A stretch of DNA of 64,000 nucleotides from Glycomyces sambucus (lineage in GTDB: Bacteria > Actinomycetota > Actinomycetes > Mycobacteriales > Micromonosporaceae), in NCBI RefSeq assembly GCF_900102815.1, contig NZ_FNGF01000008.1, forward strand, positions 222,343 to 286,342. The letters run 5' to 3'. Positions 7,985 through 15,586 of this stretch are shown piece by piece; within the stretch, counting starts at the first letter, position 1, and every line of letters starts with the position of its first letter. Both the position numbers and the translations under genes were made by a program. Under the pieces are notes generated by a model that ran no database searches, was not told where the DNA came from, and saw only the letters and a list, made by a program, of their open reading frames with translations.

Positions 7985-8743
7985 CTAGGGCCGCTGGAAT
8001 CCGGCGGTTTCGAGGACGGCCCAGGCGTCGTCGCCGAGGACGTACTCGGTGAACTCGGCGGCGAGGTCGGGCGCGGCGGCGTCGGCGAGGGCGGTGATCG
8101 GGTAGGTGTTGACCGCTTCGGCGGACTCGGGGAACTCGACGGCGTCGACCTCGTCCTGGGCGGCGATGGCGTCGGTGCGGTAGACGAGCGCGGCGTCGAC
8201 CTCGCCGAGGGTGAGCTTCTGGAGGGTGGACTTGACGTCGGCCTCGAAGGTGACGGGGGTGAGGGCGGTGCCGGAGGCGTCGATGGCGGTCTGTGCGGCG
8301 GCGCCGCAGGGGACCTCGGCGGCGCAGGCGGCGAAGTCGAGGCCCGCGAGGTCGGCGAGGCCGGCGACGCCGGCGGGGTTGCCCTCGGGGACGGCGATGA
8401 CGAGCTGGTTGAGCGCGAACGGCCGCGGGTCCTCGGCGGCGCCGGCCTCCACGACCTTGTCCATGTTCTTCTGGTCGGCGGAGGCGAACACGTCGGCGGG
8501 CGCGCCCTCGGTGATCTGCGCGGCGAGATCGGAGGAGGCGGCGAAGCTGAACTCGACGGCCACGCCGTCGTGCTCGGCCTCGAACCGCTCGCCGATCTCG
8601 GTGAACGCCTCGGTGAGCGAGGCGGCGGCGAGGACGGTGAGCGTGGACTCCTCGGCGTCGTCGCCTTCACCGCCGCTGCCGCAGGCGGTGAGAGCGGCGA
8701 GCGCGAGGACGGCGGTGAGGGCGAGTGCTGGTCTGGTGCGCAT
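7985..8743 (-). CDS. modA: Molybdate-binding lipoprotein
   Basis: Extracytoplasmic substrate-binding subunit. 252 residues from ATG 8743, preceded by a GGGAGA Shine-Dalgarno. The signal peptide MRTRPALALTAVLALAALTAC ends in a lipobox (LTAC, lipid-modified Cys21). The mature protein shows the ModA signature TVLAAASLTEAFTEIGERFE, FSFAASSDLAAQI and GAPADVFASAD. Upstream on the same strand lie six 16-bp repeats and the HTH-TOBE gene, so the four genes form a molybdate unit. Confidence 0.95.
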   Translation of the reverse strand: MRTRPALALTAVLALAALTACGSGGEGDDAEESTLTVLAAASLTEAFTEIGERFEAEHDGVAVEFSFAASSDLAAQITEGAPADVFASADQKNMDKVVEAGAAEDPRPFALNQLVIAVPEGNPAGVAGLADLAGLDFAACAAEVPCGAAAQTAIDASGTALTPVTFEADVKSTLQKLTLGEVDAALVYRTDAIAAQDEVDAVEFPESAEAVNTYPITALADAAAPDLAAEFTEYVLGDDAWAVLETAGFQRP

Positions 8744-8848
8744 GCGGGTCTCCCGGGGTGGGTGCGGTGTCGTACGGCGGTTCGCGGTGCCAGCCGGCCC
8801 GGCGCTCACCGAGGCCGCGCCGTGCGGATCGTCTGCGACTCGGCGTGC

Positions 8849-8944
8849 GGCGGTTTCATCGTGCGGCGGTGTCATCTTTCAGCCGTGTCATCTCTCGGCG
8901 CTGTCACCTTTCAGCCGTGTCATCCCTCGGCGGTGTCATCTCTC
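8849..8944 (-). repeat. Six tandem 16-bp repeats between the TOBE regulator and modA
   Basis: Read on the minus strand the unit is GAGAGATGACACCGCC with one to six changes per copy. Units occupy 8944-8929, 8928-8913, 8912-8897, 8896-8881, 8880-8865 and 8864-8849. The first unit contains the stop codon of the HTH-TOBE gene; the last is the most diverged. No classical hairpin is evident. Confidence 0.85.
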
Positions 8945-9319
8945 GACCACGACGTTGGTGGACTTGACGATCGCGGTCGCGAGGGAGCCGACTTCGAGGC
9001 CGAGTTCGTCGACGGCCTCGCGGCTCATGAGCGAGACGACCCGGAACGGGCCGACCTGGAGGTCGACCTGGGCCATGACCTGGTCCTTGACAATCCCGGT
9101 GACGATGCCGCGCAGCCGGTTGCGGGCCGAGGAGTTCCCGGTGCCGTCCGGGGCGGCGGCCCGGTCGCGCGCGAACGCGGCCAGGTCGGCGCCGGTGATC
9201 ACCCGGTGCCCGTGCTCGTCGCGGTCGGCGGCGAGCCGCCCGGCGTCGATCCAGCGGCGGAGGGTGTCTGCGGAGACCCCGAGCAGTTCGGCGGCCTCAC
9301 CGATGCGAAACGTCGTCAC
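8936..9319 (-). CDS. HTH-TOBE molybdate-responsive regulator (ModE-like)
   Basis: 127 residues from a GTG at 9319: residues ~1-50 are a MerR/excisionase-like HTH (FRIGEAAELLGVSADTLRRWIDAGRL), and residues ~60-127 a Mop/TOBE domain (SARNRLRGIVTGIVKDQVMAQVDLQ...VSLMSREAVDELGLEVGSLATAIVKSTNVVVE) that binds molybdate or tungstate. The frame stays open to a TTG at 9361, but a -10 TATGCT (9331-9326) exactly 6 nt before GTG 9319 supports a leaderless start there. As first gene of the mod cluster it probably senses molybdate and controls modABC. Confidence 0.9.
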   Translation of the reverse strand: MTTFRIGEAAELLGVSADTLRRWIDAGRLAADRDEHGHRVITGADLAAFARDRAAAPDGTGNSSARNRLRGIVTGIVKDQVMAQVDLQVGPFRVVSLMSREAVDELGLEVGSLATAIVKSTNVVVER

Positions 9320-9652
9320 CCTTCGAGCATAACCTCGCGAATGCGACGCCCGTGTTGACAAACGCTCGTGTTTGCGAACTCGTGATCGTGAAGCCCTCGC
9401 GAATGCGGATCCTGGAAATGTCGTACCCCTATGGCACGGTCGTTGAACCGGGGGCCCGCGAATTGGGCGGTGCGACCGCCGAAAAACCGGTTTGGCATGC
9501 CCGCGAAACGCCCCGCCCGAAGTACGAGCCAGCCTCGCTTCCAGCGGAAACGTCGTACCCCTGTGGCACGGTTCTTGAACCGGGGGCCCACGGATTGGTC
9601 GGGTCTCGCGACCGAAAAGCGGTTTGGTGCGCCCGCGAAACCGTGCCCTGGG
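9320..9652. repeat. Non-coding gap with a duplicated ~95-bp element
   Basis: Two direct copies, about 9419-9514 and 9551-9648, offset by 132 bp. Each begins with (T/C)GTCGTAC, then CCCTATGG or CCCTGTGG, then CACGGT, followed by a TTGAACCGGGGGCC block and a shared GGTTTGG...CCCGCGAAAC end. Separately, CTCGCGAATGCG occurs at ~9334 and ~9397. No open frame in the region looks like a gene. Confidence 0.8.
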
Positions 9653-10006
9653 TCAGCCCCAGCCGAGTTCGTGGAGCCGCGCCTCCTCGATCCCGAAGTG
9701 GTGGGCGATCTCGTGGACCACGGTCACCGCGACCTCCTCGACGACCTCCTCGGGCGTCGCGCACATGCGCAGGGTCGGGCCGCGGTAGATCGTGATGGTG
9801 TCGGGGAGCACTCCGCCGTACTCCCAGCCCCGATCCGTGAGGGCCGTGCCCTGGTAGAGGCCCAGGAGCTCCTTGTCGGCGCCCTCGGGTTCGTCGTCAA
9901 CCAGGATCACCACGTTGTCGAGCATCGCCATCAGCTCGGCCGGCACCGAGTCGAGCGCGTCGGACACCGCCGCCTCGAAGTCCGCCTCGTCCATATCTAC
10001 CGCCAC
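9653..10006 (-). CDS. Zincin-like metallopeptidase family protein (DUF1025)
   Basis: Small putative metalloprotease, 117 residues from GTG 10006 (an ATG at 9994 is the alternative). It contains the zinc-binding HExxH motif VVHEIAHHFGIEEARLHELGWG at the C-terminus, with the third ligand probably the Glu after GIEE. The YRGPTLRMCATPEEV block is typical of the family. A CATATT hexamer lies 6 nt before GTG 10006. It is divergent from serS with 53 bp between starts, an arrangement frequent in actinobacteria. Its substrate is unknown. Confidence 0.88.
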   Translation of the reverse strand: MAVDMDEADFEAAVSDALDSVPAELMAMLDNVVILVDDEPEGADKELLGLYQGTALTDRGWEYGGVLPDTITIYRGPTLRMCATPEEVVEEVAVTVVHEIAHHFGIEEARLHELGWG

Positions 10007-10059
10007 ACGCCCACAATATGCGCTGGGGAGCCCGGCGGCCCGGCCGGTAATCTGTGGAC

Positions 10060-11319
10060 GTGATTGATCTGCGAGCACTGCGAGAGCACCCTGACGCCTA
10101 TCGCGACAGCCAGCGCAAGAGGGGCGCGTCCCCGGACGCCGTCGACGCCCTCCTCTCCGCCGACGCCGACCACCGCAGTGCCCTCCAGTCCTTCGAGTCC
10201 CTGCGCGCCGAGCAGAAGGGCCTGGGCAAGAAGATCGCCGGGGCCGCCGCCGACGAGAAGCAGCAGCTCCTCGAGCGCACGAAGACCCTCGCGGGCGAGG
10301 TCAAGGAGGCCGAGTCGCTGGTGACGGCGACCGCCGCGGCGTTCGACGCCGCCGGCAAGGCCATCCCGAACCTGGTCGCCGACGGTGCGCCCGCCGGCGG
10401 CGAGGACGACTACATCGTCCTGCGCGAGGTCGGCGAGCGCACCGAGATCGAGGACCCGAAGGACCACCTGGAGCTCGGCACCGCGCTGGGCCTGCTCGAC
10501 ACCGAGCGGGGCGCGAAGGTCTCGGGTTCGCGGTTCTACTACCTGACCGGCGACGGCGCGCTGCTCCAGCTCGCGATGCTGAACCTGGCGATGCAGCAGG
10601 CGGTGGAGACCGGCTTCACGCCGATGATCCCGCCGGTGCTCGTGCGCCCGGACGCCATGGAGGGCACCGGTTTCCTCGGCGAGCACGCCGACGAGATCTA
10701 CTACCTCGAGCGCGACGACCAGTACCTGGTGGGGACCTCCGAGGTCCCGCTGGCGGCGTACCACTCGGGGGAGAACCTGGGCGAGCTGACGCGGCCGCGC
10801 CGGTACGCGGGCTGGTCGTCGTGCTTCCGCCGCGAGGCGGGCTCGTACGGGAAGGACACCCGGGGGATCATCCGGGTGCACCAGTTCGACAAGGTCGAGA
10901 TGTTCTCGTACTGCCGGCCCGAGGACGCGGCCGCCGAGCACGAGAAGCTCTTGTCCTATGAGGAGCAGATGCTCCAGAAGATGGAGCTGCCGTACCGGGT
11001 CATCGACGTCGCCGCGGGCGACCTCGGCACCTCGGCCTCGCGCAAGTTCGACTGCGAGGCGTGGGTGCCGACCCAGGGCCGCTACCGCGAGCTGACCTCG
11101 ACCTCGAACTGCACCACGTTCCAGGCCCGCCGCCTGAACGTGAAGTACCGCGACGAGCAGGGCCGCAACGCGGTCGCCGCGACCCTGAACGGGACCCTCG
11201 CGACGACCCGCTGGATCGTGGCGATCCTGGAGAACCACCAGCTCCCCGACGGGACGGTCAAGGTGCCGAAGGCGCTCCAGCCGTACCTCGGCAAGGAGAT
11301 CCTGGAACCGAAGAAGTAG
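10060..11319 (+). CDS. serS: Seryl-tRNA synthetase
   Basis: 419 residues, normal length. The N-terminal coiled-coil arm (residues ~1-105) begins [18 protein letters not shown]. Class II motif 2 is [30 protein letters not shown], and motif 3 ends in [15 protein letters not shown]. It charges tRNA-Ser and tRNA-Sec. GTG 10060 is chosen over GTG 10054 because -10 TAATCT (10048-10053) lies exactly 6 nt upstream and the family begins (M)IDLR. A 19-bp terminator follows. Confidence 0.97.
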   Translation: MIDLRALREHPDAYRDSQRKRGASPDAVDALLSADADHRSALQSFESLRAEQKGLGKKIAGAAADEKQQLLERTKTLAGEVKEAESLVTATAAAFDAAGKAIPNLVADGAPAGGEDDYIVLREVGERTEIEDPKDHLELGTALGLLDTERGAKVSGSRFYYLTGDGALLQLAMLNLAMQQAVETGFTPMIPPVLVRPDAMEGTGFLGEHADEIYYLERDDQYLVGTSEVPLAAYHSGENLGELTRPRRYAGWSSCFRREAGSYGKDTRGIIRVHQFDKVEMFSYCRPEDAAAEHEKLLSYEEQMLQKMELPYRVIDVAAGDLGTSASRKFDCEAWVPTQGRYRELTSTSNCTTFQARRLNVKYRDEQGRNAVAATLNGTLATTRWIVAILENHQLPDGTVKVPKALQPYLGKEILEPKK

Positions 11320-11325
11320 CGCACG

Positions 11326-11368
11326 CGCGAAGCGGCCCGCCGACTTCTGGTCGGCGGGCCGCTTCGCG
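11326..11368 (+). terminator. serS terminator
   Basis: A 19-bp perfect stem (CGCGAAGCGGCCCGCCGAC and complement) with a TTCTG loop, then GTTCTAAG. No long U-tract. Confidence 0.8.
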
Positions 11369-11634
11369 GTTCTAAGCAGGGGCTTTGAAGGCGGGATTTC
11401 GAAGGCAGGGGTTTGAAGGCAGCATCCGAGCCGCGGGAGGCCCGGTTCGGCGCCCCCCGAGCTCAACCCTGACACAGGGGTCCGTCACCGAACCGGGGGC
11501 GCGGCGGCGGGAGCGGTTTTCGGGCAGGGGCGACGCCTGGGACCGGCGGATCGCGGGCCCCCGGTCAAAACCCTGACACGGGGGTCCGACAGCGTTCGCC
11601 GACCGGTTCCGGTTTCATGTTCGGCGCCGTGGCG
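11369..11634. repeat. Non-coding gap with two TGTC-type elements in inverted orientation
   Basis: On the minus strand TGTCGGAC-N8-CAGGGT lies at 11591-11570 and TGACGGAC-N8-CAGGGT at 11487-11466. The first is followed by a CCGGGGGCCCGCG block like the repeats at 9.4 kb. No gene is supported. The two elements are 104 bp apart. Confidence 0.75.
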
Positions 11635-12000
11635 CTATCCGTCGAGCTGCTCTTCCAGCCAGCCCTTGAGGACGAGGGCGTGGTTGACCTCGGTGTCCTT
11701 GGCGGCGTACAGGAGTGTGACCGGGCCCTGGCGGGCGGCGGCCAGGAGCGGTTCGGCCCGCTCGGGGTGGCCGTCGAGCTCGCCCCGGTACCGGCCGGTG
11801 AACTCCGCGAAGCGGTCGGCCATGTGGCCGAACCAGATGCGCAGGTTGGGGGAGGGCGCGGCGTCCTGGGCCCACTCGACGCCGTCGAGGTCCTCTTTGC
11901 TGACCCCGCGCGGCCACAGCCGGTCGACCAGGAACACCGTCCCGGCCCGGTGGGGGTCCTGGCGGTAGTCGTAGACGCGTTCGATCGTGATGTCGGACAT
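11635..12000 (-). CDS. DUF488 family protein (YeaO-like)
   Basis: 121 residues. The opening ERVYDYRQD-HRAGTVFLVDRLWPRGVSKEDL, then WAQDAAPSPNLRIWFGHMADRF and VTLLYAAKDTEVNHALVLKGWLE, are the standard blocks of the small DUF488/YeaO family. The biochemical role is not established; relatives are found near stress and uptake genes. A -10 TACCGT (minus strand, 12012-12007) lies 6 nt before the ATG, so the mRNA is probably leaderless. Confidence 0.93.
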   Translation of the reverse strand: MSDITIERVYDYRQDPHRAGTVFLVDRLWPRGVSKEDLDGVEWAQDAAPSPNLRIWFGHMADRFAEFTGRYRGELDGHPERAEPLLAAARQGPVTLLYAAKDTEVNHALVLKGWLEEQLDG

Positions 12001-12129
12001 GTACGCACGGTATGCCCCCGCGCCCCGCGATGGGTGGGTTTGGTGCGATTGCAGCTTTCACGGGGCCGGCCACGTGAGTTCAGCCGCTCGACACCCCGCC
12101 GTTCACCCCGGTGGGGCTACCGTTGAGAC

Positions 12130-12981
12130 GTGTCAGACATCGCCCCCGGCCCCCTGAGAGAGCAGCCCCCCAAGCTCGTCGCCGTCGACCTCGACGGCAC
12201 CGTCGTCGACTACCACGACAAGCAGCTCACCACGCCCTCCAAGGCCGTGGTCGAGGCCGTCGCGAAGGTCCGCGCGGCCGGCGTCCCGGTCGCGGTCGTC
12301 ACCGGCCGGGCCCTGTGGGGCACCGTCCGCACCGCCGCCGACCTGGGCCTGGACGAGGGCTTCGCCTCCGCGAACCACGGCGCGGCCGAGTACGACCTGG
12401 CTCTCGGCGAGGTCTCCCACGAGGCGGTCGTCGACACGCGCGCCGCGGTCGAGGCGTTCCTCGCGGCCGACGCGGAGGTCGAGTTCGCCGTCGCCCACGG
12501 GCTCGACGGCTGGTGGCACACCAGGGGCTTCAAGCGCGACTTCCACGCCAAGTGGGCCGGGGTCATCGACCTCGACGACATCCTGGAGCGCCCCGCCGCC
12601 CGGATCGTCGCCCGCGTCGCCTCCGACAACCGGTACGGCTCCGCGACCCGCTGCCCCCGCGCGCTGCGCCTCGCGCAGGGCGCCGGCCTCGATCCCCTGG
12701 CGTACCACGTGGAGGTCGGCTACAACGGCTGGGTCGACATCGGCCCCCCGGGAGTCAGCAAGGCGACCGGCATCGCCCGCATCGCCGAGCGCTACGGCGT
12801 ATCATCGGCCGACACCGTGGTCTTCGGCGACGCCCACAACGACCTGACCATGTTCGCGTGGGCCGGTCACGCCGTCGCCATGGCGCAGGCCGACCCCGAC
12901 GTGCGCGCCGCCGCCGACGAGGTCGCCCCCTCGGTGTGGGAGGACGGCGTCGCGAAGGTGCTGGCCCGCTGGTTCCCCTGA
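12130..12981 (+). CDS. HAD-IIB (Cof-like) phosphatase
   Basis: 283 residues. Motif I is VDLDGTVVDYHD (catalytic Asp at residues ~20 and 22), motif II VVTGRA, motif III Lys in GVSKATGIARI, and motif IV GDAHNDLTMFAWAGHAVAMAQA. This is the Cof-type class with an inserted C2B cap, acting on small sugar phosphates or nucleotides; the substrate cannot be told. GTG start with -10 TACCGT (12118-12123) 6 nt upstream. A second HAD-IIB gene follows 62 bp later; the two are diverged paralogues. Confidence 0.92.
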   Translation: MSDIAPGPLREQPPKLVAVDLDGTVVDYHDKQLTTPSKAVVEAVAKVRAAGVPVAVVTGRALWGTVRTAADLGLDEGFASANHGAAEYDLALGEVSHEAVVDTRAAVEAFLAADAEVEFAVAHGLDGWWHTRGFKRDFHAKWAGVIDLDDILERPAARIVARVASDNRYGSATRCPRALRLAQGAGLDPLAYHVEVGYNGWVDIGPPGVSKATGIARIAERYGVSSADTVVFGDAHNDLTMFAWAGHAVAMAQADPDVRAAADEVAPSVWEDGVAKVLARWFP

Positions 12982-13043
12982 GCCCGGCGGATGTTCGACG
13001 AACGAGATTCGCCGCGGCGGGTCGAGACTACCGAGGAGGACGC

Positions 13044-13871
13044 ATGATCCAACTGGCCCGGCTCCCCAGACTCGTCGCCACCGACCTCGACGGGACGGTC
13101 GTCCGCTCCGACGAGTCCGTGTCCCCCCGCACCATGGCCGCGCTCAAGCGCCTCGCCGCCTCCGGGGTCATCCTCGTCGGCGCCACCGGCCGCGGCCCGC
13201 GCCTGCTCGACCTGTGCCGCAACGACGTCCCCTCCGCGGACTTCCTCGTCATGGCCCAGGGCGCGTTCGTCTTCGAGTGCCGCTACGACGACACGGTCGT
13301 CGAGCTCGCCGACCGGTCCGTGGACGGGCGAATCCTCCACGAGGCCCTGCGGCTCATCGAGGCCGAGGTCGGCCCGCTGCGCGCGATCGCCGAGCCCGCC
13401 GACCCCGACCGCGCCCTCACCGGCGACCCGATGCCCGACTGGCCGTGGACGGCGGTGCGCCTGGAGACCGCGCCGCGCGACGTCGCGTTCACCGGCCCGA
13501 TGGTCAAGGGCTACTTCGTGTCCGACTCCTTCACCGGCCCCGAGCTGCTGGTCGCCGCGCAGGACGTGGTCGACCCCGGGCTGGTCACCGTCACCGAGTC
13601 CGGCGTCGGCATGCTCGAAGTGTGCCCCGTCGGGGTCACCAAGGCCGCCGGCATCCAGGTGGTCCTCGACAAGTTCGGCATCGACTGGTCCGACGTGCTC
13701 GTCTTCGGCGACGCCACCAACGACCTCTCGATGATCAAGGCCGCCGGGCACTCCGTCGCGATGCCCAACGGGCACCCGTGGGTGCAGGCCGCCGCCAGCG
13801 AGATCGCCCCCGCCGGCAACAACGACGACGGCGTGGCGCAGTACGTCGAGGAGCTGCTGGAACTCCTGTGA
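13044..13871 (+). CDS. HAD-IIB (Cof-like) phosphatase, second copy
   Basis: 275 residues. Motif I is ATDLDGTVVRSDE, motif II GATGRG, motif III Lys in GVTKAAGIQVVL, motif IV FGDATNDLSMIKAAGHSVAMPNG. Unlike its neighbour it is preceded by a good GAGGAGGA Shine-Dalgarno. It probably belongs with the upstream paralogue in one transcript, closed by the hairpin at 13883. Substrate unknown. Confidence 0.92.
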   Translation: MIQLARLPRLVATDLDGTVVRSDESVSPRTMAALKRLAASGVILVGATGRGPRLLDLCRNDVPSADFLVMAQGAFVFECRYDDTVVELADRSVDGRILHEALRLIEAEVGPLRAIAEPADPDRALTGDPMPDWPWTAVRLETAPRDVAFTGPMVKGYFVSDSFTGPELLVAAQDVVDPGLVTVTESGVGMLEVCPVGVTKAAGIQVVLDKFGIDWSDVLVFGDATNDLSMIKAAGHSVAMPNGHPWVQAAASEIAPAGNNDDGVAQYVEELLELL

Positions 13872-13882
13872 CCGGGGCTCCG

Positions 13883-13912
13883 GCGGCCGTGTCGGATCTA
13901 GGACACGGCCGC
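13883..13912 (+). terminator. Hairpin after the HAD pair
   Basis: An 11-bp stem (GCGGCCGTGTC and complement) with an 8-nt loop GGATCTAG. It starts 11 nt past the second HAD stop. The U-tract is weak. Confidence 0.6.
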
Positions 13913-14005
13913 TACTGAGCGTTGCGTCCGGGCGCGAACGCCCCTAGGCTCCTTTGTGGTGGGGACCGCACTGGCCGAATCACGTTCGCGCACAGGAGTT
14001 CTCGT

Positions 14006-15208
14006 ATGTCCGAAACCGAAGAGCCGCCATTCGGCATGCCCTACCGCCGGGAGACCCGCTACGACCCGCCCGCCGCGCTCCTGGAGCTCCAGGACCGGCC
14101 GCTGCGCCGCATCAGGTACCACCCCGACGGCGTCGAGGGCTGGCTCGCCACCGGGCACGCGGAGTCCCGGCGGATCCTCGCCGACCCCCGGTTCGTCATG
14201 GGCGAGCGGTTCCTCCACTCGCCCACCGACCTCCCGCACGTCTTCGTGTCCATCAGCGAGCGGGTCCCGCCCGGGTTCTTCCTATTCTTCGACCCGCCCG
14301 AGCACACCCGCCTGCGCCGCAAGGTCACCGGTGTCTTCACCGTCAAGCGGATGAAGGAGCTGGAGCCGCGCATCGCCGACATCGTCGACGGCTGCATCGC
14401 CGGCCTGCGCGCGGCCGGGCCCGGCGCGGACCTGGTGCGCGAGTTCGCGCTCCCCGTGCCCTCCCTCGTCATCTGCGAGATGCTCGGCGTCCCCTACGCC
14501 GACCGGGACGCGTTCCAGCGCGACTCCGCCGACATGCTCGACCTCGCCCGGTCCGTCGAGGACCGCAACAAGTCCATGGCCGAGCTGTACGGCTACCTCG
14601 CGGCCCTCGTGCCCGCCAAGCGCGACCACCCCGGCGACGACATGCTCAGCGCCCTCGCCGCCGACGACGACCTCCACGACACCGAGGCCGCCGGGATCGC
14701 CCTCATCCTCCTCGTCGCCGGCCACGAGACCACCGCGAACATGCTCGGCCTCGGCACCTTCGCGCTCCTGGAGCACCCCGGACAGCTCGCCCGGCTCCGC
14801 GCCGAACCCGGCCTCGTGCCGACCGCAGTCGAGGAGCTGCTGCGCTACCTCACCGTGCCGCACAACGGGGTCATGCGCATCGCGAAGGAGGACGTCGCGA
14901 TCGACGACGACGTCATCCGCGCCGGCGAGCACGTCACCGTCGTCCTCCAGACCGCCAACCGCGACCCCGAGCGGTACGAGCGGCCGAGCGAGCTCGACCT
15001 CGGCCGGGACGCCCACGGGCATCTGGCGTTCGGGCACGGCCTCCACCAGTGCGTGGGCCAGCAGCTCGCCCGCGTCGAGATGCGCATCGCGTTCGCGAAG
15101 CTCTTCGCGGCCTTCCCGGACCTGCGCCTCGCCGTGCCCTCGGAGGACATCCCGATGCGCGTCGAGATGAACGTCTACGGCGTCCATACCCTGCCCGTCG
15201 AGTGGTAA
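14006..15208 (+). CDS. Cytochrome P450
   Basis: Heme monooxygenase, cytosolic as usual for bacterial class I enzymes; 400 residues from ATG 14006, preceded by AGGAG. The I-helix motif AGHETTAN is at residues ~238-245; the heme loop FGHGLHQCVGQQLAR has the proximal Cys at ~349. The RKVTGVFT segment of the C-helix and an AVEELLRY K-helix (ExxR type) are present. A small [3Fe-4S] ferredoxin follows 7 nt later and is the likely electron donor. No reductase or biosynthetic genes are nearby, so the substrate is unknown. Confidence 0.95.
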   Translation: MSETEEPPFGMPYRRETRYDPPAALLELQDRPLRRIRYHPDGVEGWLATGHAESRRILADPRFVMGERFLHSPTDLPHVFVSISERVPPGFFLFFDPPEHTRLRRKVTGVFTVKRMKELEPRIADIVDGCIAGLRAAGPGADLVREFALPVPSLVICEMLGVPYADRDAFQRDSADMLDLARSVEDRNKSMAELYGYLAALVPAKRDHPGDDMLSALAADDDLHDTEAAGIALILLVAGHETTANMLGLGTFALLEHPGQLARLRAEPGLVPTAVEELLRYLTVPHNGVMRIAKEDVAIDDDVIRAGEHVTVVLQTANRDPERYERPSELDLGRDAHGHLAFGHGLHQCVGQQLARVEMRIAFAKLFAAFPDLRLAVPSEDIPMRVEMNVYGVHTLPVEW

Positions 15209-15215
15209 GGCGCCC

Positions 15216-15404
15216 ATGAGGATCGACGCCGACCGGGAGGTCTGCACGAGCGCCGGCATGTGCGCGCTCACCGACCCCGGCCGGTTCGACCAGGCCGAGG
15301 CCGACGGCCGCGTGGTCGTCCTCGACGCCGAAGTGCCCGAAGGCGACCCGGCGGCCCTCGCGGCGGCGGAGCGGTGCCCCTCCGGGGCGATCACGCTGCG
15401 CTGA
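15216..15404 (+). CDS. [3Fe-4S] ferredoxin partner of the P450
   Basis: 62 residues. Three cysteines are visible: C10, C16 (C-T-S-A-G-M-C) and C54 (ERCPSGAI). Ala13 stands where a fourth ligand would be, which is the pattern of the single-cluster 3Fe-4S ferredoxins that feed actinobacterial P450s. It starts 7 nt after the P450 stop and is presumably co-transcribed and co-translated. Confidence 0.93.
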   Translation: MRIDADREVCTSAGMCALTDPGRFDQAEADGRVVVLDAEVPEGDPAALAAAERCPSGAITLR

Positions 15405-15586
15405 ACCGCACCCCGGACGCGCGGCCGGGACCGCCAGCCACCAGTGCGGTCCCGGTCGCGCCCAATACGTCCGCGCGTGCCGGGGCGTCGGCGCGGCGGC
15501 GACCATGAAGCGGCGCGATCGCGAAGCGGCGCGGTCGCATCGGGACCGCGGCGGTCATGGACCGGCGCGACCCGGAGCCCTCCGAT

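Noticed and set aside
8744..8875. Longer start for modA at 8875
   Set aside because: It would place 44 extra residues before the lipoprotein signal and read through the 16-bp repeats.
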